From positions 1,674,001 to 1,738,000 of the forward strand of contig NZ_CP104285.1 of assembly GCF_025244905.1 (NCBI RefSeq): DNA of 64,000 nt, in the 5' to 3' direction. Below, one piece after another: positions 26,696 through 40,741 of this stretch. The position numbers were made by a program, and so were the translations under genes. Numbering within the stretch: the first letter of the stretch is position 1; each line of letters opens with the position of its first letter. Origin of the DNA: Enterobacter mori (GTDB lineage: Bacteria > Pseudomonadota > Gammaproteobacteria > Enterobacterales > Enterobacteriaceae). Under the pieces are notes generated by a model. It had not been told where the DNA came from. It saw nothing but the letters and a program-made list of their open reading frames with translations, and ran no database searches.

Positions 26696-27238
26696 ATGAG
26701 ACCGCAAATCGACATTATTCACGGCGATATCACAACGTTACATGTTGATGTGATCGTCAATGCAGCGAATTCATCTTTGCTGGGGGGAGGCGGCGTGGAT
26801 GGTGCCATTCATCGCGCTGCGGGACCGCAATTGCTTGAAGCCTGTAAGGCCGTACGTCAACAACAGGGGGAATGCCCGCCGGGGCATGCCGTGATTACGC
26901 TGGCAGGGGATCTGCCCGCCAAAGCCGTTATTCACGCCGTGGGACCGGTGTGGCAGGGGGGCGATCACCACGAGGCACGGATCCTTGAGGATGCTTACCG
27001 TAACTGCCTGCGCCTCGCTGCGGACAATGGCTATAAAACCCTGGCGTTTCCTGCCATCAGCACCGGTGTTTATGGCTATCCCAAAGCGGCTGCCGCGACC
27101 ATTGCGGTGAATACCGTGTACCACTACCTTTCCCTGAAGCCCATGCCGGAAAAGGTCATCTTTGTCTGTTTCGACGAAGAAACCACGCATCTCTACCAGA
27201 GACTTCTGACCCAGCGGGGAGAAGAACTGGACGGCTGA
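26696..27238 (+). CDS. ymdB: O-acetyl-ADP-ribose deacetylase / RNase III modulator YmdB
   Basis: 180 residues, a single macro domain. ADP-ribose-binding motifs are visible: [24 protein letters not shown], and [16 protein letters not shown] near residue 120. It hydrolyses O-acetyl-ADP-ribose; in E. coli it also inhibits RNase III and affects biofilm formation. GGGGGAATGT precedes the ATG. A strong terminator follows. Confidence 0.96.
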   Translation: MRPQIDIIHGDITTLHVDVIVNAANSSLLGGGGVDGAIHRAAGPQLLEACKAVRQQQGECPPGHAVITLAGDLPAKAVIHAVGPVWQGGDHHEARILEDAYRNCLRLAADNGYKTLAFPAISTGVYGYPKAAAATIAVNTVYHYLSLKPMPEKVIFVCFDEETTHLYQRLLTQRGEELDG

Positions 27239-27241
27239 TAC

Positions 27242-27272
27242 AAAAGCGGCGCCGTATTGGCGCCGCTTTTTT
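27242..27272. terminator. Terminator between ymdB and opgC
   Basis: An AAAAGCGGCGCC / GGCGCCGCTTTT stem with a GTATT loop plus flanking A and T runs; symmetrical enough to serve both convergent genes. Confidence 0.85.
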
Positions 27273-27274
27273 GA

Positions 27275-28411
27275 TCACGCTTTAACCTGTGGTTTTCCGG
27301 AGAAGAGGAACCGCAGTAGCGGGATACGCAAGTGGATCTCGTACAGCACGACGGCAATCCCGATCACGAAGACCAGCCCGGTGAAGAAGCCCAGCGTGTT
27401 GGAAGCAATATGCGGGGTGATGTAAGCGCCGAAGAACAGCGTCAACGGGTGATGCACCAGATAAATGAACAGTGACGCGTTGACGAAATAGGTGACGCGA
27501 CTGGATTTAAAGTTCAGCAGGCGATGACCGAGGGCAAACACCACGTTCACCATCCACAAGCCGAGCAGCATGGTAATGACACTCTCCGTTTCGTACATCC
27601 ACGCATCACCGCTGCCGTAGCGCTGATTGAGAAGATAGGCCACGAAGGCAAGAGCAGCACCGACGGCACACCAGGGCGACGGTTGGGTAAACAGCGCTTT
27701 TAACTGCGGATAGACAAACGCCAGCGCTCCCACCAGGAAGAAAGGAATATAGAACAGCGACTGCATCACCACGAAATTAAACAGCCCGTCGCTCAGGATG
27801 GGGGGATAGACTATGAACAGCGTGCGTCTGATGGCCGCGTAGAGAATCCCCAGCACCAAAAAGAGCAGGGACAGTTTACCGAGCGTTATGTTGGCAAAGA
27901 AAGTCTCTGACGTCGCGCTTAAATGACGGCGCAGACGGCTAAAGATGACCAGACTGACAGTGGTAAGAACCACCAGAACCAGCAGGAACCAAAGGTGTGA
28001 AACCAGCTCCCAGACCAGCGTATTGTATTTTTCATACAGCGACAGGTTAGACCAATTTTCCGCTTTGCCTTTCACATACTGCAGCATAATGAATTGCGGC
28101 AGCGTCAACAGCGGGATGGCGGTGAGCATCGGTATGCCGACGCGCTCAACGCGCACCTTCCACCATCGCTTAAGCGGGTAGCGCAAAAACAGCATATAAG
28201 AGAAGTAGCCGGATATGACAAAAAACACCTGCATACGGAAGGCGTGTATGAAGTCATTAAACAGCGTCAGCCACCAGGAGGGCATTTGGCTGTTTACGTG
28301 CCACGTGTGGCTCGAATAGATCAATGAAATGTGAAATGGGATCCCCAATAGCATCAGCCATGCCCGGATCGAGTCGAGGAAATATTCACGTTGTACGGGT
28401 GTTGTGCTCAT
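27275..28411 (-). CDS. opgC: Glucan succinyltransferase OpgC (MdoC)
   Basis: 378 residues with about ten membrane helices, acyltransferase-3 family ([27 protein letters not shown] at the N-terminus, and the [16 protein letters not shown] block). It transfers succinyl groups to osmoregulated periplasmic glucans across the inner membrane. It is slightly shorter than the E. coli protein (385). It is divergent from opgGH, as in K-12. The 255 bp in between hold no gene that I can see. Confidence 0.95.
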   Translation of the reverse strand: MSTTPVQREYFLDSIRAWLMLLGIPFHISLIYSSHTWHVNSQMPSWWLTLFNDFIHAFRMQVFFVISGYFSYMLFLRYPLKRWWKVRVERVGIPMLTAIPLLTLPQFIMLQYVKGKAENWSNLSLYEKYNTLVWELVSHLWFLLVLVVLTTVSLVIFSRLRRHLSATSETFFANITLGKLSLLFLVLGILYAAIRRTLFIVYPPILSDGLFNFVVMQSLFYIPFFLVGALAFVYPQLKALFTQPSPWCAVGAALAFVAYLLNQRYGSGDAWMYETESVITMLLGLWMVNVVFALGHRLLNFKSSRVTYFVNASLFIYLVHHPLTLFFGAYITPHIASNTLGFFTGLVFVIGIAVVLYEIHLRIPLLRFLFSGKPQVKA

Positions 28412-28606
28412 ATAACTCAGTACATTCTCAGACTAATCGCCTTATCCCTAAGACGCATAATGGTTACATTCGAAGCCAACCCTACACCAAGACCGACACC
28501 CTGTCTCCAGGATAAGCACGCAAAGTGAAAAGCGGGTTCTTTCATTTGCTTAATCCCTGAGCCAGCGAGCTGAACAAAGCAGTGATAATGTTGTCGGATT
28601 GCCTGA

Positions 28607-32741
<4,135 letters not shown>

Positions 32742-32749
32742 ACTGCTAA

Positions 32750-32780
32750 GTAGGGCGGGTAAGCGAAGCGCAACCCGCCA
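32750..32780. repeat. REP-type palindrome
   Basis: GGCGGGT and ACCCGCC arms around AAGCGAAGCGCA, directly after opgH. Confidence 0.7.
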
Positions 32781-32783
32781 AAT

Positions 32784-32814
32784 AAAATACCGGCTGCGAG
32801 GCCGGTATTTTTTT
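32784..32814 (+). terminator. opgGH terminator
   Basis: An ATACCGGC / GCCGGTAT stem with a six-base loop and a run of T. Confidence 0.85.
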
Positions 32815-32825
32815 AGAGGTAAAGA

Positions 32826-33053
32826 ATGAAAATAATTGTCGTGGTGTTGATGACATGCCTGCTCAGCGGCTGCGGCAGCATTATCAGCCGCACTATTCCG
32901 GGACAAGGTCACGGGAATCAGTATTATCCCGGCGTTAAATGGGACGTTCGAGATTCCGCATGGCGCTATCTGACCGTGCTCGATCTGCCGTTTTCGCTGA
33001 TCTTCGACACGCTATTGCTGCCCATCGACGCCAGCCATGGGCCTTACGAGTAA
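32826..33053 (+). CDS. yceK: YceK/YidQ-family lipoprotein YceK
   Basis: 75 residues. Lipobox LLSGC (MKIIVVVLMTCLLSGCGS). The rest, YPGVKWDVRDSAWRYLTVLDLPFSLIFDTLLLPID, is the YceK/YidQ family core. Probably an outer- or inner-membrane lipoprotein of unknown role. It begins just after the opgGH terminator and is convergent with msyB. Confidence 0.92.
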   Translation: MKIIVVVLMTCLLSGCGSIISRTIPGQGHGNQYYPGVKWDVRDSAWRYLTVLDLPFSLIFDTLLLPIDASHGPYE

Positions 33054-33060
33054 TGAGAGC

Positions 33061-33435
33061 TTAACGTTCGTCCCACTCATCGGCTGCGGTCTGGCCCTCT
33101 TCGGTGTCCAGCGGCGGTTCGAGTTGAAATTCACCCTCATCCCATTCATGCAGGGTATTTTCTTCAAGCCATTCCTGGCGTAATTCAATTTCGTCATAAT
33201 CGCCGTCAAAGACGGCCTGAGCACCTTCACCGCTCAATATCGGCAAACATTCTCCCTCTTCACCGTCATCGGCAAAGAATTCGGCCTGCCACATAATATC
33301 GCCGTCCTGCAGGACATACTTTTGGATATTGAGTTGTTGCACGTCAGCATCTTCTTCCTCAATGCCGGGATTATCGGCGAGGAATTCTTCACGAGCGGCA
33401 TCAATAGCTTCTTCCAGCGTGGCGTACATGGTCAT
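33061..33435 (-). CDS. msyB: Acidic protein MsyB
   Basis: 124 residues from ATG 33435 (MTMYATLEEAIDAAREEFL), which has AGGAAG upstream and equals the K-12 length. The protein is extremely acidic (DNPGIEEEDADVQQ, FFADDGEEGE, FQLEPPLDTEEGQ). In E. coli overproduction suppresses secY and secA defects, perhaps by mimicking SecB; its true role is unclear. Cytoplasmic. It is convergent with yceK with only seven bases between stops. Confidence 0.94.
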   Translation of the reverse strand: MTMYATLEEAIDAAREEFLADNPGIEEEDADVQQLNIQKYVLQDGDIMWQAEFFADDGEEGECLPILSGEGAQAVFDGDYDEIELRQEWLEENTLHEWDEGEFQLEPPLDTEEGQTAADEWDER

Positions 33436-33521
33436 CGGTGTCTTCCTGTTTTTCATGAAGGTATTCAGGGAAAGAATAGCTGATTCTCTGATTTTGCAAG
33501 TATGAATGCGAAAATAAGCCG

Positions 33522-34751
33522 TCAGGCATTTGTGTTATTCAGTCCAGAACGCAACGTCCTGGTTAAACTGAAACAGGAGTAAATGGCGTTAAACAGCACG
33601 ACACCGGCTGTGACGATAAAAACGGCGCGAAAGCCGAAGCTGGCGGAAATTCCTGCCCCGACAAGCGGCCCGGTGACGTTGCCGATATCACGAAACGACT
33701 GGTTATAGCTAAAAATACGTCCGGCGATTTGGTTCGTTGAGTTGTAGACCAGCAGGGTCTGTACGGCAGGTAATAACGCACCGTCTGCCGCGCCGAGCAA
33801 AAAGCGCAGCAGGCCGAGTTGCCAGGGAGACTGCACCATCGCCATCGGGATGAGTAACAGAACGGAAATCACCAGCGCACAAATCAGGATCTTTTCGGGC
33901 CCAACGCGGTCGCCGAGTTTTCCCAGCCCTGGTGCACTTAGCAGTGCCGCCACGCCAGGTACTGATGCGATCAGCCCGCTGATAAAGGCTATATTACTGA
34001 CGTTGCCCGCCAAATCGCGCACGTACAGCGTTAAAATTGGGGCTATCGACCCGGTCGCTACCTGAATGATCATGGTCGTCACGAACAGGCTCAACACCAG
34101 TTTGGGGTTTTTCAGCGAGGTAAGAACATCCCGGGCATGAAGCATCTCTTTTTTGGCGACTGGCGTGAATTTTTCACGGATACAGAGCAAGGTGACGACG
34201 AAGCAGAGGAACAGCACGCTGGCGGTGATGAAAAAGACGGGCCGCAGGCCGTAGCTATCCGCCAGTAAGCCGCCCGCCAGAGGTCCAAGAAGCGCACCGC
34301 TGACGCCACCCGTTGAGAGCGTACCGAGCGCCCAGCCGCTTTTATGGCGTGGAATTTGTGTGGCAATCAGGGCGTTAGCATTGGGAATGAATCCGCCCAG
34401 CAGGCCAAGCAATGCGCGCAGCACCAGGAACTGCCAGACGTTTTGCGCCACGCCCATCAGCGCCATAATGATGGCCATCCCCAGCGCTGAGCGCAGCAGC
34501 ATAATTTTACGCCCCTTGCGGTCGGCAAGGCCGCCCCAGAATGGCGACGCGATAGCGGAGAACAGGAAGGTGATGCTAAACACCAGACCCGACCACATGT
34601 TGAGCGCGCTGTGGCCCGTTACGCCAAGCTGTTCAACGTAGAGAGGCAGGAAAGGCATGACCAGGCTGAACGCCGCGCCCGTCAGAAAGCAGCCGAGCCA
34701 GGCAACCGCGAGGTTACGTTTCCAGTTTATGGGAGCATCTGAGGGTGACAT
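33522..34751 (-). CDS. mdtG: MFS multidrug efflux pump MdtG
   Basis: 409 residues from ATG 34751 ([21 protein letters not shown]); the upstream TTG extension is not supported. Twelve membrane helices, with the MFS loop [20 protein letters not shown] and [16 protein letters not shown]. It confers fosfomycin and deoxycholate resistance in E. coli, where it belongs to the MarA/SoxS/Rob regulon. GGAGAG lies close upstream. No mar box was assigned. Confidence 0.94.
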   Translation of the reverse strand: MSPSDAPINWKRNLAVAWLGCFLTGAAFSLVMPFLPLYVEQLGVTGHSALNMWSGLVFSITFLFSAIASPFWGGLADRKGRKIMLLRSALGMAIIMALMGVAQNVWQFLVLRALLGLLGGFIPNANALIATQIPRHKSGWALGTLSTGGVSGALLGPLAGGLLADSYGLRPVFFITASVLFLCFVVTLLCIREKFTPVAKKEMLHARDVLTSLKNPKLVLSLFVTTMIIQVATGSIAPILTLYVRDLAGNVSNIAFISGLIASVPGVAALLSAPGLGKLGDRVGPEKILICALVISVLLLIPMAMVQSPWQLGLLRFLLGAADGALLPAVQTLLVYNSTNQIAGRIFSYNQSFRDIGNVTGPLVGAGISASFGFRAVFIVTAGVVLFNAIYSCFSLTRTLRSGLNNTNA

Positions 34752-34863
34752 AACTCTCCGCAATTAAGATACAGTGCGCCGGGAAGGAGAAGTAATAAGC
34801 GTGCTAATTATGCGCCTGGGTCAGGATTGCCGCAATGAGGGGGGCTTTAAAAGCTAAAACAGC

Positions 34864-34883
34864 ATGCGGCCCGGAGGCCGCAT
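34864..34883 (-). terminator. lpxL terminator
   Basis: An ATGCGGCC / GGCCGCAT stem with a four-base loop, five bases beyond the lpxL stop on the minus strand, followed by GCTGTTTTAG. Confidence 0.65.
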
Positions 34884-34888
34884 GACAA

Positions 34889-35815
34889 TCAGTATCGGGA
34901 GGGAACGCCCTGCGGGCGCGTTTTAAAGCGGCGATGGAGCCACATGTACTGCTCTGGTGCCAGCATGATGCATTTCTCCACAATACCGTTCATCCAGCGC
35001 GCAGTGGTTTCTGCGTCGTCCAGAGGAGGCGTGAGTTCAGGCTCAAGCATGATGAGCTGATAGCCTGAACCATCCGGCTTGCGGCGTGGGACAAAAGGAA
35101 CAATTGCCGCTTTAGACATCCGGGCGAGCATCCAGGTCCCCGTGGTGGTCGCCGCTTCTTCGACGGCAAAAAAGGGCACAAACACGCTGGATTGCGGGCC
35201 GTAATCGTGATCGGGGGCGTACCAGACTACTTCACCGGATTTGAGGGCGCGGATCATGCCCTTCAGATCTTTACGGTCAATCATGCTTTTATTAGAGCGC
35301 ATGCGGCCATTGGTCTGGATGAGATCGATGACCGGATTGTCATTCGGTCGATATACGCCAATACCAGGCGCCTGCATGCCAAACATACGCGCGCCGATTT
35401 CAAGCGTCAGGAAATGGACGCCAATCAACAGTACGCCGGTCTGATTAGCCTGCAAAGTGTGCACGGGCTCCATACCTGTTCCGGCAACTTCCGTCCAGCG
35501 GGCCATTCTTTTGTCCGACCAGAACCATGCAATGCCTGTTTCCATCAGCCCCATGCCAACGGATTCGAAATTTTTAACCACCATATCGTGACGCTCTGTC
35601 TCACTCATCTGCGGAAAACAGAGTTCGAGGTTGCGGTAAGCAATCCTGACGCGGCGTTTCATGAATTTCCGGGCAACGTGGCCGATCCCTTTACCGAGGC
35701 GGAAAATAACCGGGTAAGGAAGTTGTACGATAAGCCACAACAAGCCAATGCCAATCCAGGTCAACCAATAGCGGGGATGCAAAAGGGCGGCAGTAAATTT
35801 CGGTAACTGGGTCAT
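34889..35815 (-). CDS. lpxL: Kdo2-lipid IVA lauroyltransferase LpxL
   Basis: 308 residues. An N-terminal membrane anchor ([26 protein letters not shown]) precedes the HX4D/E acyltransferase motif HFLTLE near residue 130. Further conserved blocks are [26 protein letters not shown] and YAPDHDYG. It adds laurate to lipid A at the inner membrane. It resembles LpxL rather than the cold-induced LpxP, and K-12 has lpxL in the same place between mdtG and trhO. Confidence 0.96.
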   Translation of the reverse strand: MTQLPKFTAALLHPRYWLTWIGIGLLWLIVQLPYPVIFRLGKGIGHVARKFMKRRVRIAYRNLELCFPQMSETERHDMVVKNFESVGMGLMETGIAWFWSDKRMARWTEVAGTGMEPVHTLQANQTGVLLIGVHFLTLEIGARMFGMQAPGIGVYRPNDNPVIDLIQTNGRMRSNKSMIDRKDLKGMIRALKSGEVVWYAPDHDYGPQSSVFVPFFAVEEAATTTGTWMLARMSKAAIVPFVPRRKPDGSGYQLIMLEPELTPPLDDAETTARWMNGIVEKCIMLAPEQYMWLHRRFKTRPQGVPSRY

Positions 35816-36034
35816 GTCTGTCCTGTGTTCTTACGTCCTGAATGGCTATTCTCGCATTTTTTAGTACGTAGCCAAAATGTCTGTCATCGAAACGTGCACG
35901 AATGCAGCAATTGTTAATCCTGGTAAATCAGGAAGAGAGAAATGTAGCGTAAATTGTGTGGATGTAAATTAGCTTTGTTTGCTATATGATGCCGACCGAT
36001 TTTAATTCTCTAACGATTGCAGGACTTGTACACC

Positions 36035-37084
36035 ATGCCAGTGTTACACAACCGCGTATCGAATGAGATGTTGAAAGCGCGTATGTTGGCTGAAACCGAA
36101 CCGCGCACGACAATCTCATTCTACAAATACTTCACTATCAACGATCCACAAGCGACTCGTGATGAACTCTATCAGGCGTTGACTGCACTCAATGTCTTCG
36201 GGCGCGTCTATCTGGCGCGTGAAGGCATCAATGCGCAGATCAGCGTGCCGGAAAGTCACGTCAACGCCTTCCGTGATTTTCTCTACGGCTTCGATCCGGC
36301 GCTTAATGGTCTACGCCTGAACATTGCGCTGGATGATGACGGGAAATCGTTCTGGGTTCTGCGCATGAAAGTGCGTGAGCGTATCGTGGCTGACGGAATT
36401 GATGATCCCAGCTTTAATGCGGGTGACGTCGGGGAATACCTGAAGGCCGCTGAAGTGAACGCAATGCTTGACGATCCTGATGCGGTCTTTATCGATATGC
36501 GTAACCACTATGAGTATGAAGTGGGCCATTTCGAGAACGCGATGGAAATTCCGGCGGATACCTTCCGCGAGCAATTGCCGAAAGCGGTTGAAATGATGCA
36601 GGAACATAAAGACAAAAAGATCGTGATGTACTGCACCGGCGGGATCCGCTGTGAGAAGGCCAGCGCGTGGATGAAGCACAACGGTTTCAACAAGGTCTGG
36701 CACATCGAAGGTGGCATCATTGAGTATGCTCGCCGCGCGCGTGAGCAGGGCCTGCCGGTACGCTTTATCGGCAAAAACTTTGTCTTTGATGAGCGCATGG
36801 GGGAGCGTATTTCCGACGACGTGATCGCCCACTGCCACCAGTGCGGAACGCCTTGCGATACGCATACCAACTGCAAAAACGACGGTTGCCACCTGCTGTT
36901 TATTCAGTGTCCAGCCTGCGCTGAGAAATTTAACGGCTGCTGTAGTGAGCTGTGCAGCGAAGAGAGCGTGTTGCCGGAAGAAGAGCAGCGTCGCCGTCGC
37001 GCAGGTCGCGAAAACGGGAACAAGATTTTTAATAAATCCCGCGGCCGTCTGAATACCAAACTGGGTATTCCCGACCCTGAGTAA
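36035..37084 (+). CDS. trhO: tRNA uridine(34) hydroxylase TrhO (YceA)
   Basis: 349 residues from ATG 36035 ([13 protein letters not shown]) with AGGA ten bases upstream; the earlier TTG is not supported. An N-terminal acylphosphatase-like domain precedes a rhodanese domain with active-site Cys in [16 protein letters not shown]. The C-terminal part is Cys-rich ([35 protein letters not shown]). It makes 5-hydroxyuridine at tRNA position 34. It is divergent from lpxL across 219 bases without another gene. Confidence 0.96.
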   Translation: MPVLHNRVSNEMLKARMLAETEPRTTISFYKYFTINDPQATRDELYQALTALNVFGRVYLAREGINAQISVPESHVNAFRDFLYGFDPALNGLRLNIALDDDGKSFWVLRMKVRERIVADGIDDPSFNAGDVGEYLKAAEVNAMLDDPDAVFIDMRNHYEYEVGHFENAMEIPADTFREQLPKAVEMMQEHKDKKIVMYCTGGIRCEKASAWMKHNGFNKVWHIEGGIIEYARRAREQGLPVRFIGKNFVFDERMGERISDDVIAHCHQCGTPCDTHTNCKNDGCHLLFIQCPACAEKFNGCCSELCSEESVLPEEEQRRRRAGRENGNKIFNKSRGRLNTKLGIPDPE

Positions 37085-37091
37085 TGATTAT

Positions 37092-37120
37092 GCCCGGCGG
37101 AAAATACCGCCGGGCCTGGT
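37092..37120 (+). terminator. trhO terminator
   Basis: A GCCCGGCGG / CCGCCGGGC stem with an AAAATA loop, then CTGGTTTTA. Confidence 0.75.
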
Positions 37121-37121
37121 T

Positions 37122-37700
37122 TTATCCCTTCTGCTGAACGCCTTCCACGGAAATTATCAGTTCAACATCCTGAGATGCCGGGCCTAAATCCGTGGTGATG
37201 TTAAAGTCTTTCAGGTGAATTTTACCTGCAGCTTCAAAGCCTGCACGTTTCCCGCCCCACGGATCATCACCCTGACCGAGCAATTTCGCATTAAGAGTGA
37301 CGGGTTTCGTTACACCATTAAGCGTCAGGTTGCCGGTAATATCCAGCTTGTCACCGTCCTTTTTCACGCCGGTAGATGCGAATGTTGCCTGCGGGAATTT
37401 CGATACGTTCAAAAATTCTGCACTGCGTAAATGTTTATCACGCTCGGCGTGATTGGTATCCACGCTATTGGTATTAATGGTGACATTGACTTTATCCGCT
37501 GCCGGATTTTTTTCGTCAAAAGTAAAGTTGCCATCAAAATCGTTAAAGGTGCCATATAGCCAGCTATAGCCAAGATGCTGAATACGGAAATTGACGAAGG
37601 CATGCTGGCCCTCTTTATCAATTTTATAATCAGCCGCAACAGCAGAACCGGTGGTGAATAACAGTGAACCTAAGGCGATGCCCAGCAGGTGTTTTTTCAT
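37122..37700 (-). CDS. yceI: Periplasmic lipocalin-like protein YceI
   Basis: 192 residues from ATG 37700 ([23 protein letters not shown] signal peptide). The YceI beta-barrel core is present: [34 protein letters not shown] and [16 protein letters not shown]. Family members bind isoprenoid-like lipids such as polyprenyl chains. It is base-induced in E. coli. It follows yceJ by one base, so the two are co-transcribed. Confidence 0.95.
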   Translation of the reverse strand: MKKHLLGIALGSLLFTTGSAVAADYKIDKEGQHAFVNFRIQHLGYSWLYGTFNDFDGNFTFDEKNPAADKVNVTINTNSVDTNHAERDKHLRSAEFLNVSKFPQATFASTGVKKDGDKLDITGNLTLNGVTKPVTLNAKLLGQGDDPWGGKRAGFEAAGKIHLKDFNITTDLGPASQDVELIISVEGVQQKG

Positions 37701-37701
37701 T

Positions 37702-38268
37702 TTATGCTCCAGAGTCAGAAGACGAACGGCCAAGCATGCGCTTCAGCGTGTCGTCTTTATCGATAACGTGATGTTTGAGGGCCGCGAGCCCGTGAAGGAC
37801 AGAAAGAATAACCACGCTCCAGGCCAGCCACAGATGGACAACGCCAGCGGTATCCGCCTGGACGCCAGCATCGCTGAGTGTGGCGGGAACGTCAAAAAGA
37901 CCAAAGACGCTGATCGGCTTGCCATCCGCAGTTGAAATAAGGTATCCGCTAATCAGAATGGCAAAAAGCAGGGCGTAGAGAGCAATATGGGCCGCGACAG
38001 CGCTCACGCGCGTGAATTTCCCGTGGGTTTTCGGCGCGGGTGGCGGTGGGGAAATATGTCGCCAGACTACGCGAACCACAAGACCCATCATCAACAGGAC
38101 ACCTATGCTTTTATGCAGTTCAGGTGCCTGGTGATACCAGCCGTCATAATAGCTTAACGTGACCATCCAGAGCCCAAGCCCGAACATAGCATATACCGCA
38201 AGCGCGAATATCCAGTGCAAACCTATGGATATCATTCCGTAGCGATGGGGGGTATTACGCAATTGCAT
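37702..38268 (-). CDS. yceJ: Cytochrome b561 family protein YceJ
   Basis: 188 residues from ATG 38268 ([19 protein letters not shown]), the K-12 length; the upstream TTG is less likely. Four membrane helices carry haem-ligand His residues ([72 protein letters not shown]). It probably passes electrons at the inner membrane with YceI as a partner. It is the first gene of yceJI. Confidence 0.94.
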   Translation of the reverse strand: MQLRNTPHRYGMISIGLHWIFALAVYAMFGLGLWMVTLSYYDGWYHQAPELHKSIGVLLMMGLVVRVVWRHISPPPPAPKTHGKFTRVSAVAAHIALYALLFAILISGYLISTADGKPISVFGLFDVPATLSDAGVQADTAGVVHLWLAWSVVILSVLHGLAALKHHVIDKDDTLKRMLGRSSSDSGA

Positions 38269-38289
38269 AGGAGGTACCAATCTAAATCA

Positions 38290-38421
38290 TTCGAGCAATA
38301 AAAATGAACGGGAACAGAGGATATTGCAACTGAAATAAGTAGATAACGTTTTTAATTTAATTTATTTCAGCGTATTTGAAGGTGTTGCGTGGATGTATTT
38401 CAAAAGCTTCGAGCAATAAAA
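38290..38421. repeat. Two copies of TTCGAGCAATAAAA upstream of yceJ
   Basis: The same 14-mer lies at 38290-38303 and 38408-38421, in the 226 bp gap between yceO and yceJ. A near copy, TTCGAACAATAAAA, is at 40294-40307 between dinI and bssS. No known site was recognised. Confidence 0.45.
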
Positions 38422-38494
38422 CTCAGGTGGAATCAGTGGGTGCGTTAAAAAATAATTAACCTCAAGAAGTGTCAATAAACGTCAGCGTTTCTTT

Positions 38495-38608
38495 TCAATA
38501 AAATACAATGTAAATAACATCAATGATTGCCAGAAGTGCCCACAACAACAGATAGAGCATAAAATGCTCGCGAATATTATTGACGAGTAATTCGACGATC
38601 CTGCGCAT
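38495..38608 (-). CDS. yceO: Small membrane protein YceO
   Basis: 37 residues: [11 protein letters not shown], then [20 protein letters not shown], then IYIVFY. It matches the second part of E. coli YceO (46 residues), with a single hydrophobic helix. GAGGAA lies five bases before the ATG at 38608. It is at the K-12 place between solA and yceJ. E. coli YceO has been tied to biofilm formation. It is short but well supported by sequence, ribosome site and synteny. Confidence 0.85.
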   Translation of the reverse strand: MRRIVELLVNNIREHFMLYLLLWALLAIIDVIYIVFY

Positions 38609-38658
38609 CTTGTTTCCTCAGATAAAAGAGGCTCCGCAGTTCCGGAGCCTGGCGGGTA

Positions 38659-39777
38659 TTATCCGTCAAAACGTGAGAGCGAGAAGGGCTGCAGATCAAA
38701 TGGCGGCGTAATACCCTGAGCAAACTGCGCGGCAATTTCGCCAAGCACGGAGGCGAACTTGAAACCGTGGCCGCTGAGCCCGGTAATGAGCAGCGTGTTG
38801 TCATGCCCCGGCAGGGTATCAATGATGAAATCTTCATCAGGCGTATTGTCATAGGTGCAGGCCGCGCCGTAGAGCAAGCCGCCAACGCCCGGCAGGATAG
38901 TGCGCAGGAACATGAACGCTTCTGAACCATCCTGAGGGTACGCGCCAAAGGGTTTGCGTTCCTCAGGCGTGGAGATAATTTGTCCGCCGTTGTGTTTGCC
39001 AATCTTAAGTGCGTCCTTCTCTGACGGGAAGCCATAGAATTGATCGCCGTTCGGTAACTCGCCGGTGAATGCCGGGAATTTATTCTGCGCACTGTAACGA
39101 CCGTCGGACTGGAACCAGGAGAAGACTTTACGCACGGGCTGAATGGGCAGATCCGGGAGCAGTTTTGTTACCCAGGTTCCGGCGCTGATCAGCAGTCGAG
39201 ACGCAGAATAGTCTCCGTCAGCGGTGGTGACGGTGACACCGTCAGCATGATGGGTTATGCCGCTCACGGGGCAGTTGAACAACTGGGCACAGCCTGCTTT
39301 TGCCGCCAAATCAATCCAGGTCTTAATAGCCGCTTCACAATGCAGTACGCCTGAGTTGGCTTCAAACAGTCCGATGTAATCATCCGGAACGGCGATCTCC
39401 GGCCAGCGTTTCATAATGCCGTTCGCATCCAGACGTTCAACATCAAGATTAAATTCCTTCGCGCTTTGTTCCACGTTCGCAAGAAATGCAGAACTGGTCG
39501 GGCCAAGGTTGATAATCCCCGTGCGGTCAAAAATGCGTTCCTCGGTCAACTTTGCCAGTTCATCCCACAGCGTCTGGGCACGTAAGACCAGCGGGACATA
39601 ACGCTCTCCTTCACCATAGGCGTGGCGAATAAGACGGGTATCACCGTGATGGCTCCCTTCCGCGTGCGGAGGAAGGTGCGCATCAATCATCAGAACCTTC
39701 AGACCGGCCTGCGTTGCGTAATAACCGGCAGCAGAACCTACGGAACCGCTGCCAATAATGATTAAGTCGTATCTCAT
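38659..39777 (-). CDS. solA: N-methyl-L-tryptophan oxidase SolA
   Basis: 372 residues from ATG 39777 ([21 protein letters not shown]), the K-12 length; an ATG two codons upstream sits too close to the ribosome site. It has the FAD-binding GxGxxG, covalent-flavin sarcosine-oxidase family features ([16 protein letters not shown]) and a C-terminal [23 protein letters not shown] with the flavin Cys. It oxidises N-methyl amino acids and forms H2O2. Confidence 0.95.
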   Translation of the reverse strand: MRYDLIIIGSGSVGSAAGYYATQAGLKVLMIDAHLPPHAEGSHHGDTRLIRHAYGEGERYVPLVLRAQTLWDELAKLTEERIFDRTGIINLGPTSSAFLANVEQSAKEFNLDVERLDANGIMKRWPEIAVPDDYIGLFEANSGVLHCEAAIKTWIDLAAKAGCAQLFNCPVSGITHHADGVTVTTADGDYSASRLLISAGTWVTKLLPDLPIQPVRKVFSWFQSDGRYSAQNKFPAFTGELPNGDQFYGFPSEKDALKIGKHNGGQIISTPEERKPFGAYPQDGSEAFMFLRTILPGVGGLLYGAACTYDNTPDEDFIIDTLPGHDNTLLITGLSGHGFKFASVLGEIAAQFAQGITPPFDLQPFSLSRFDG

Positions 39778-39840
39778 ATGCATCTCGTTAACTCACGCTT
39801 TGTTAGCAGAGTAATTAACTATGCGGGCTGACACAAGGGA

Positions 39841-39868
39841 GAAATAAATAAGGCACCCCGTGGGTGCC
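39841..39868 (-). terminator. bssS terminator
   Basis: An AGGCACCC / GGGTGCCT stem with a three-base loop; on the minus strand TTATTTATTTC follows. Confidence 0.75.
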
Positions 39869-39893
39869 TGTTGAGTGAAAAATGGGCATCGCA

Positions 39894-40148
39894 CTAATGC
39901 CGTTTATACTCATTTTCCTGATAGTCGCCAGATTCTATTTTTGCGATACCTGCTTCTAAAATAGAAATAAACTGACGGGCGACGTCTGTTGTAAGCCACA
40001 GCGTCTGTCCAACTTCCGCTTCGTCACGGTTGAGTTGATTTGGGGTCTGGTAGTGCAAACGCAGCATCAGCGCATCGTAGCTATCTACGGTACTGATATC
40101 CCAGCCGACAAGCGGGTGGGTCTGGATGACATCACTATTCTTTTCCAT
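39894..40148 (-). CDS. bssS: Biofilm formation regulator BssS
   Basis: 84 residues, the same length as E. coli BssS: MEKNSDVIQTHPLVGWDIS, then LWLTTDVARQFISILEAGIAKIE. A small cytoplasmic protein that influences biofilm formation through indole and AI-2 signalling in E. coli by an unclear mechanism. The 273 bases upstream contain the dinI terminator and one TTCGAACAATAAAA motif. Confidence 0.95.
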   Translation of the reverse strand: MEKNSDVIQTHPLVGWDISTVDSYDALMLRLHYQTPNQLNRDEAEVGQTLWLTTDVARQFISILEAGIAKIESGDYQENEYKRH

Positions 40149-40293
40149 TATAACCCCCTAAATGCGTGTTAGAAGACAACGGCTTTGAGGTTCAATGCAT
40201 GTTTTTCTGAAAGCATCTTCAGTATACAAGTAATAAGGGCTCCGAAGAGAAAAATAAACAGCTGGCAACACATTTTTCTGCGTTTTAGGATTG

Positions 40294-40307
40294 TTCGAAC
40301 AATAAAA
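40294..40307. repeat. TTCGAACAATAAAA motif upstream of bssS
   Basis: Differs by one base from the 14-mer found twice before yceJ. Its inner TTGTTCGAACAA is a perfect 12-base palindrome (40291-40302). Meaning unknown. Confidence 0.4.
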
Positions 40308-40373
40308 CACCGTCTTGTTCACGATTTTCTAAGAAGATGCTGAAATAATTTGAACTTATCCAGGATAAAAAAC

Positions 40374-40396
40374 AAAAAAAGCCGGGGCGACCCGGC
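40374..40396 (-). terminator. dinI terminator
   Basis: On the minus strand a GCCGGG / CCCGGC stem is followed by TTTTTTTG and more T. Confidence 0.85.
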
Positions 40397-40421
40397 AAAA
40401 CAAAACAATGAGGGAGCAAGG

Positions 40422-40667
40422 TTAATCCGTAATGAACCAGTCGTCGGCGCTTTCCCACGTTTCCTGCAGGATTTCGCTGATACGATCTTTGTCTTCTTTT
40501 GCACCGCCGATGACGGAGAGGTTGTTTGCGGCCGCGTAACGTACCGTTACGGCGCCATCATTTTCAGGAAAGGTGCTGTGAATACGACGGGATAACTCGC
40601 CCGCCAGCGCATCGAGTGCGCCAGCAGGCAGAACGGTTGTTTTGGCAATGGTGACTTCAATACGCAT
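40422..40667 (-). CDS. dinI: DNA damage-inducible protein DinI
   Basis: 81 residues (MRIEVTIAKTTVLPAGALDALAGELSRRIHSTFP), ending in the acidic helix KDRISEILQETWESADDWFITD. That helix mimics DNA and binds RecA, tuning the SOS response and LexA/UmuD cleavage. A LexA box lies 22 bases upstream of the start, so it is SOS-induced. Confidence 0.97.
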   Translation of the reverse strand: MRIEVTIAKTTVLPAGALDALAGELSRRIHSTFPENDGAVTVRYAAANNLSVIGGAKEDKDRISEILQETWESADDWFITD

Positions 40668-40688
40668 AAATGCCCCCTGTGTAATATA

Positions 40689-40704
40689 CTGTTTATATAT
40701 ACAG
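40689..40704. promoter_or_regulatory. LexA (SOS) box of dinI
   Basis: CTGTTTATATATACAG has both CTGT and ACAG halves around an AT-rich eight-base centre, close to the ideal SOS box. It lies between pyrC and dinI. Confidence 0.9.
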
Positions 40705-40741
40705 GTATATTATGGATTTGACAACAAGAGGCATTGATTTT

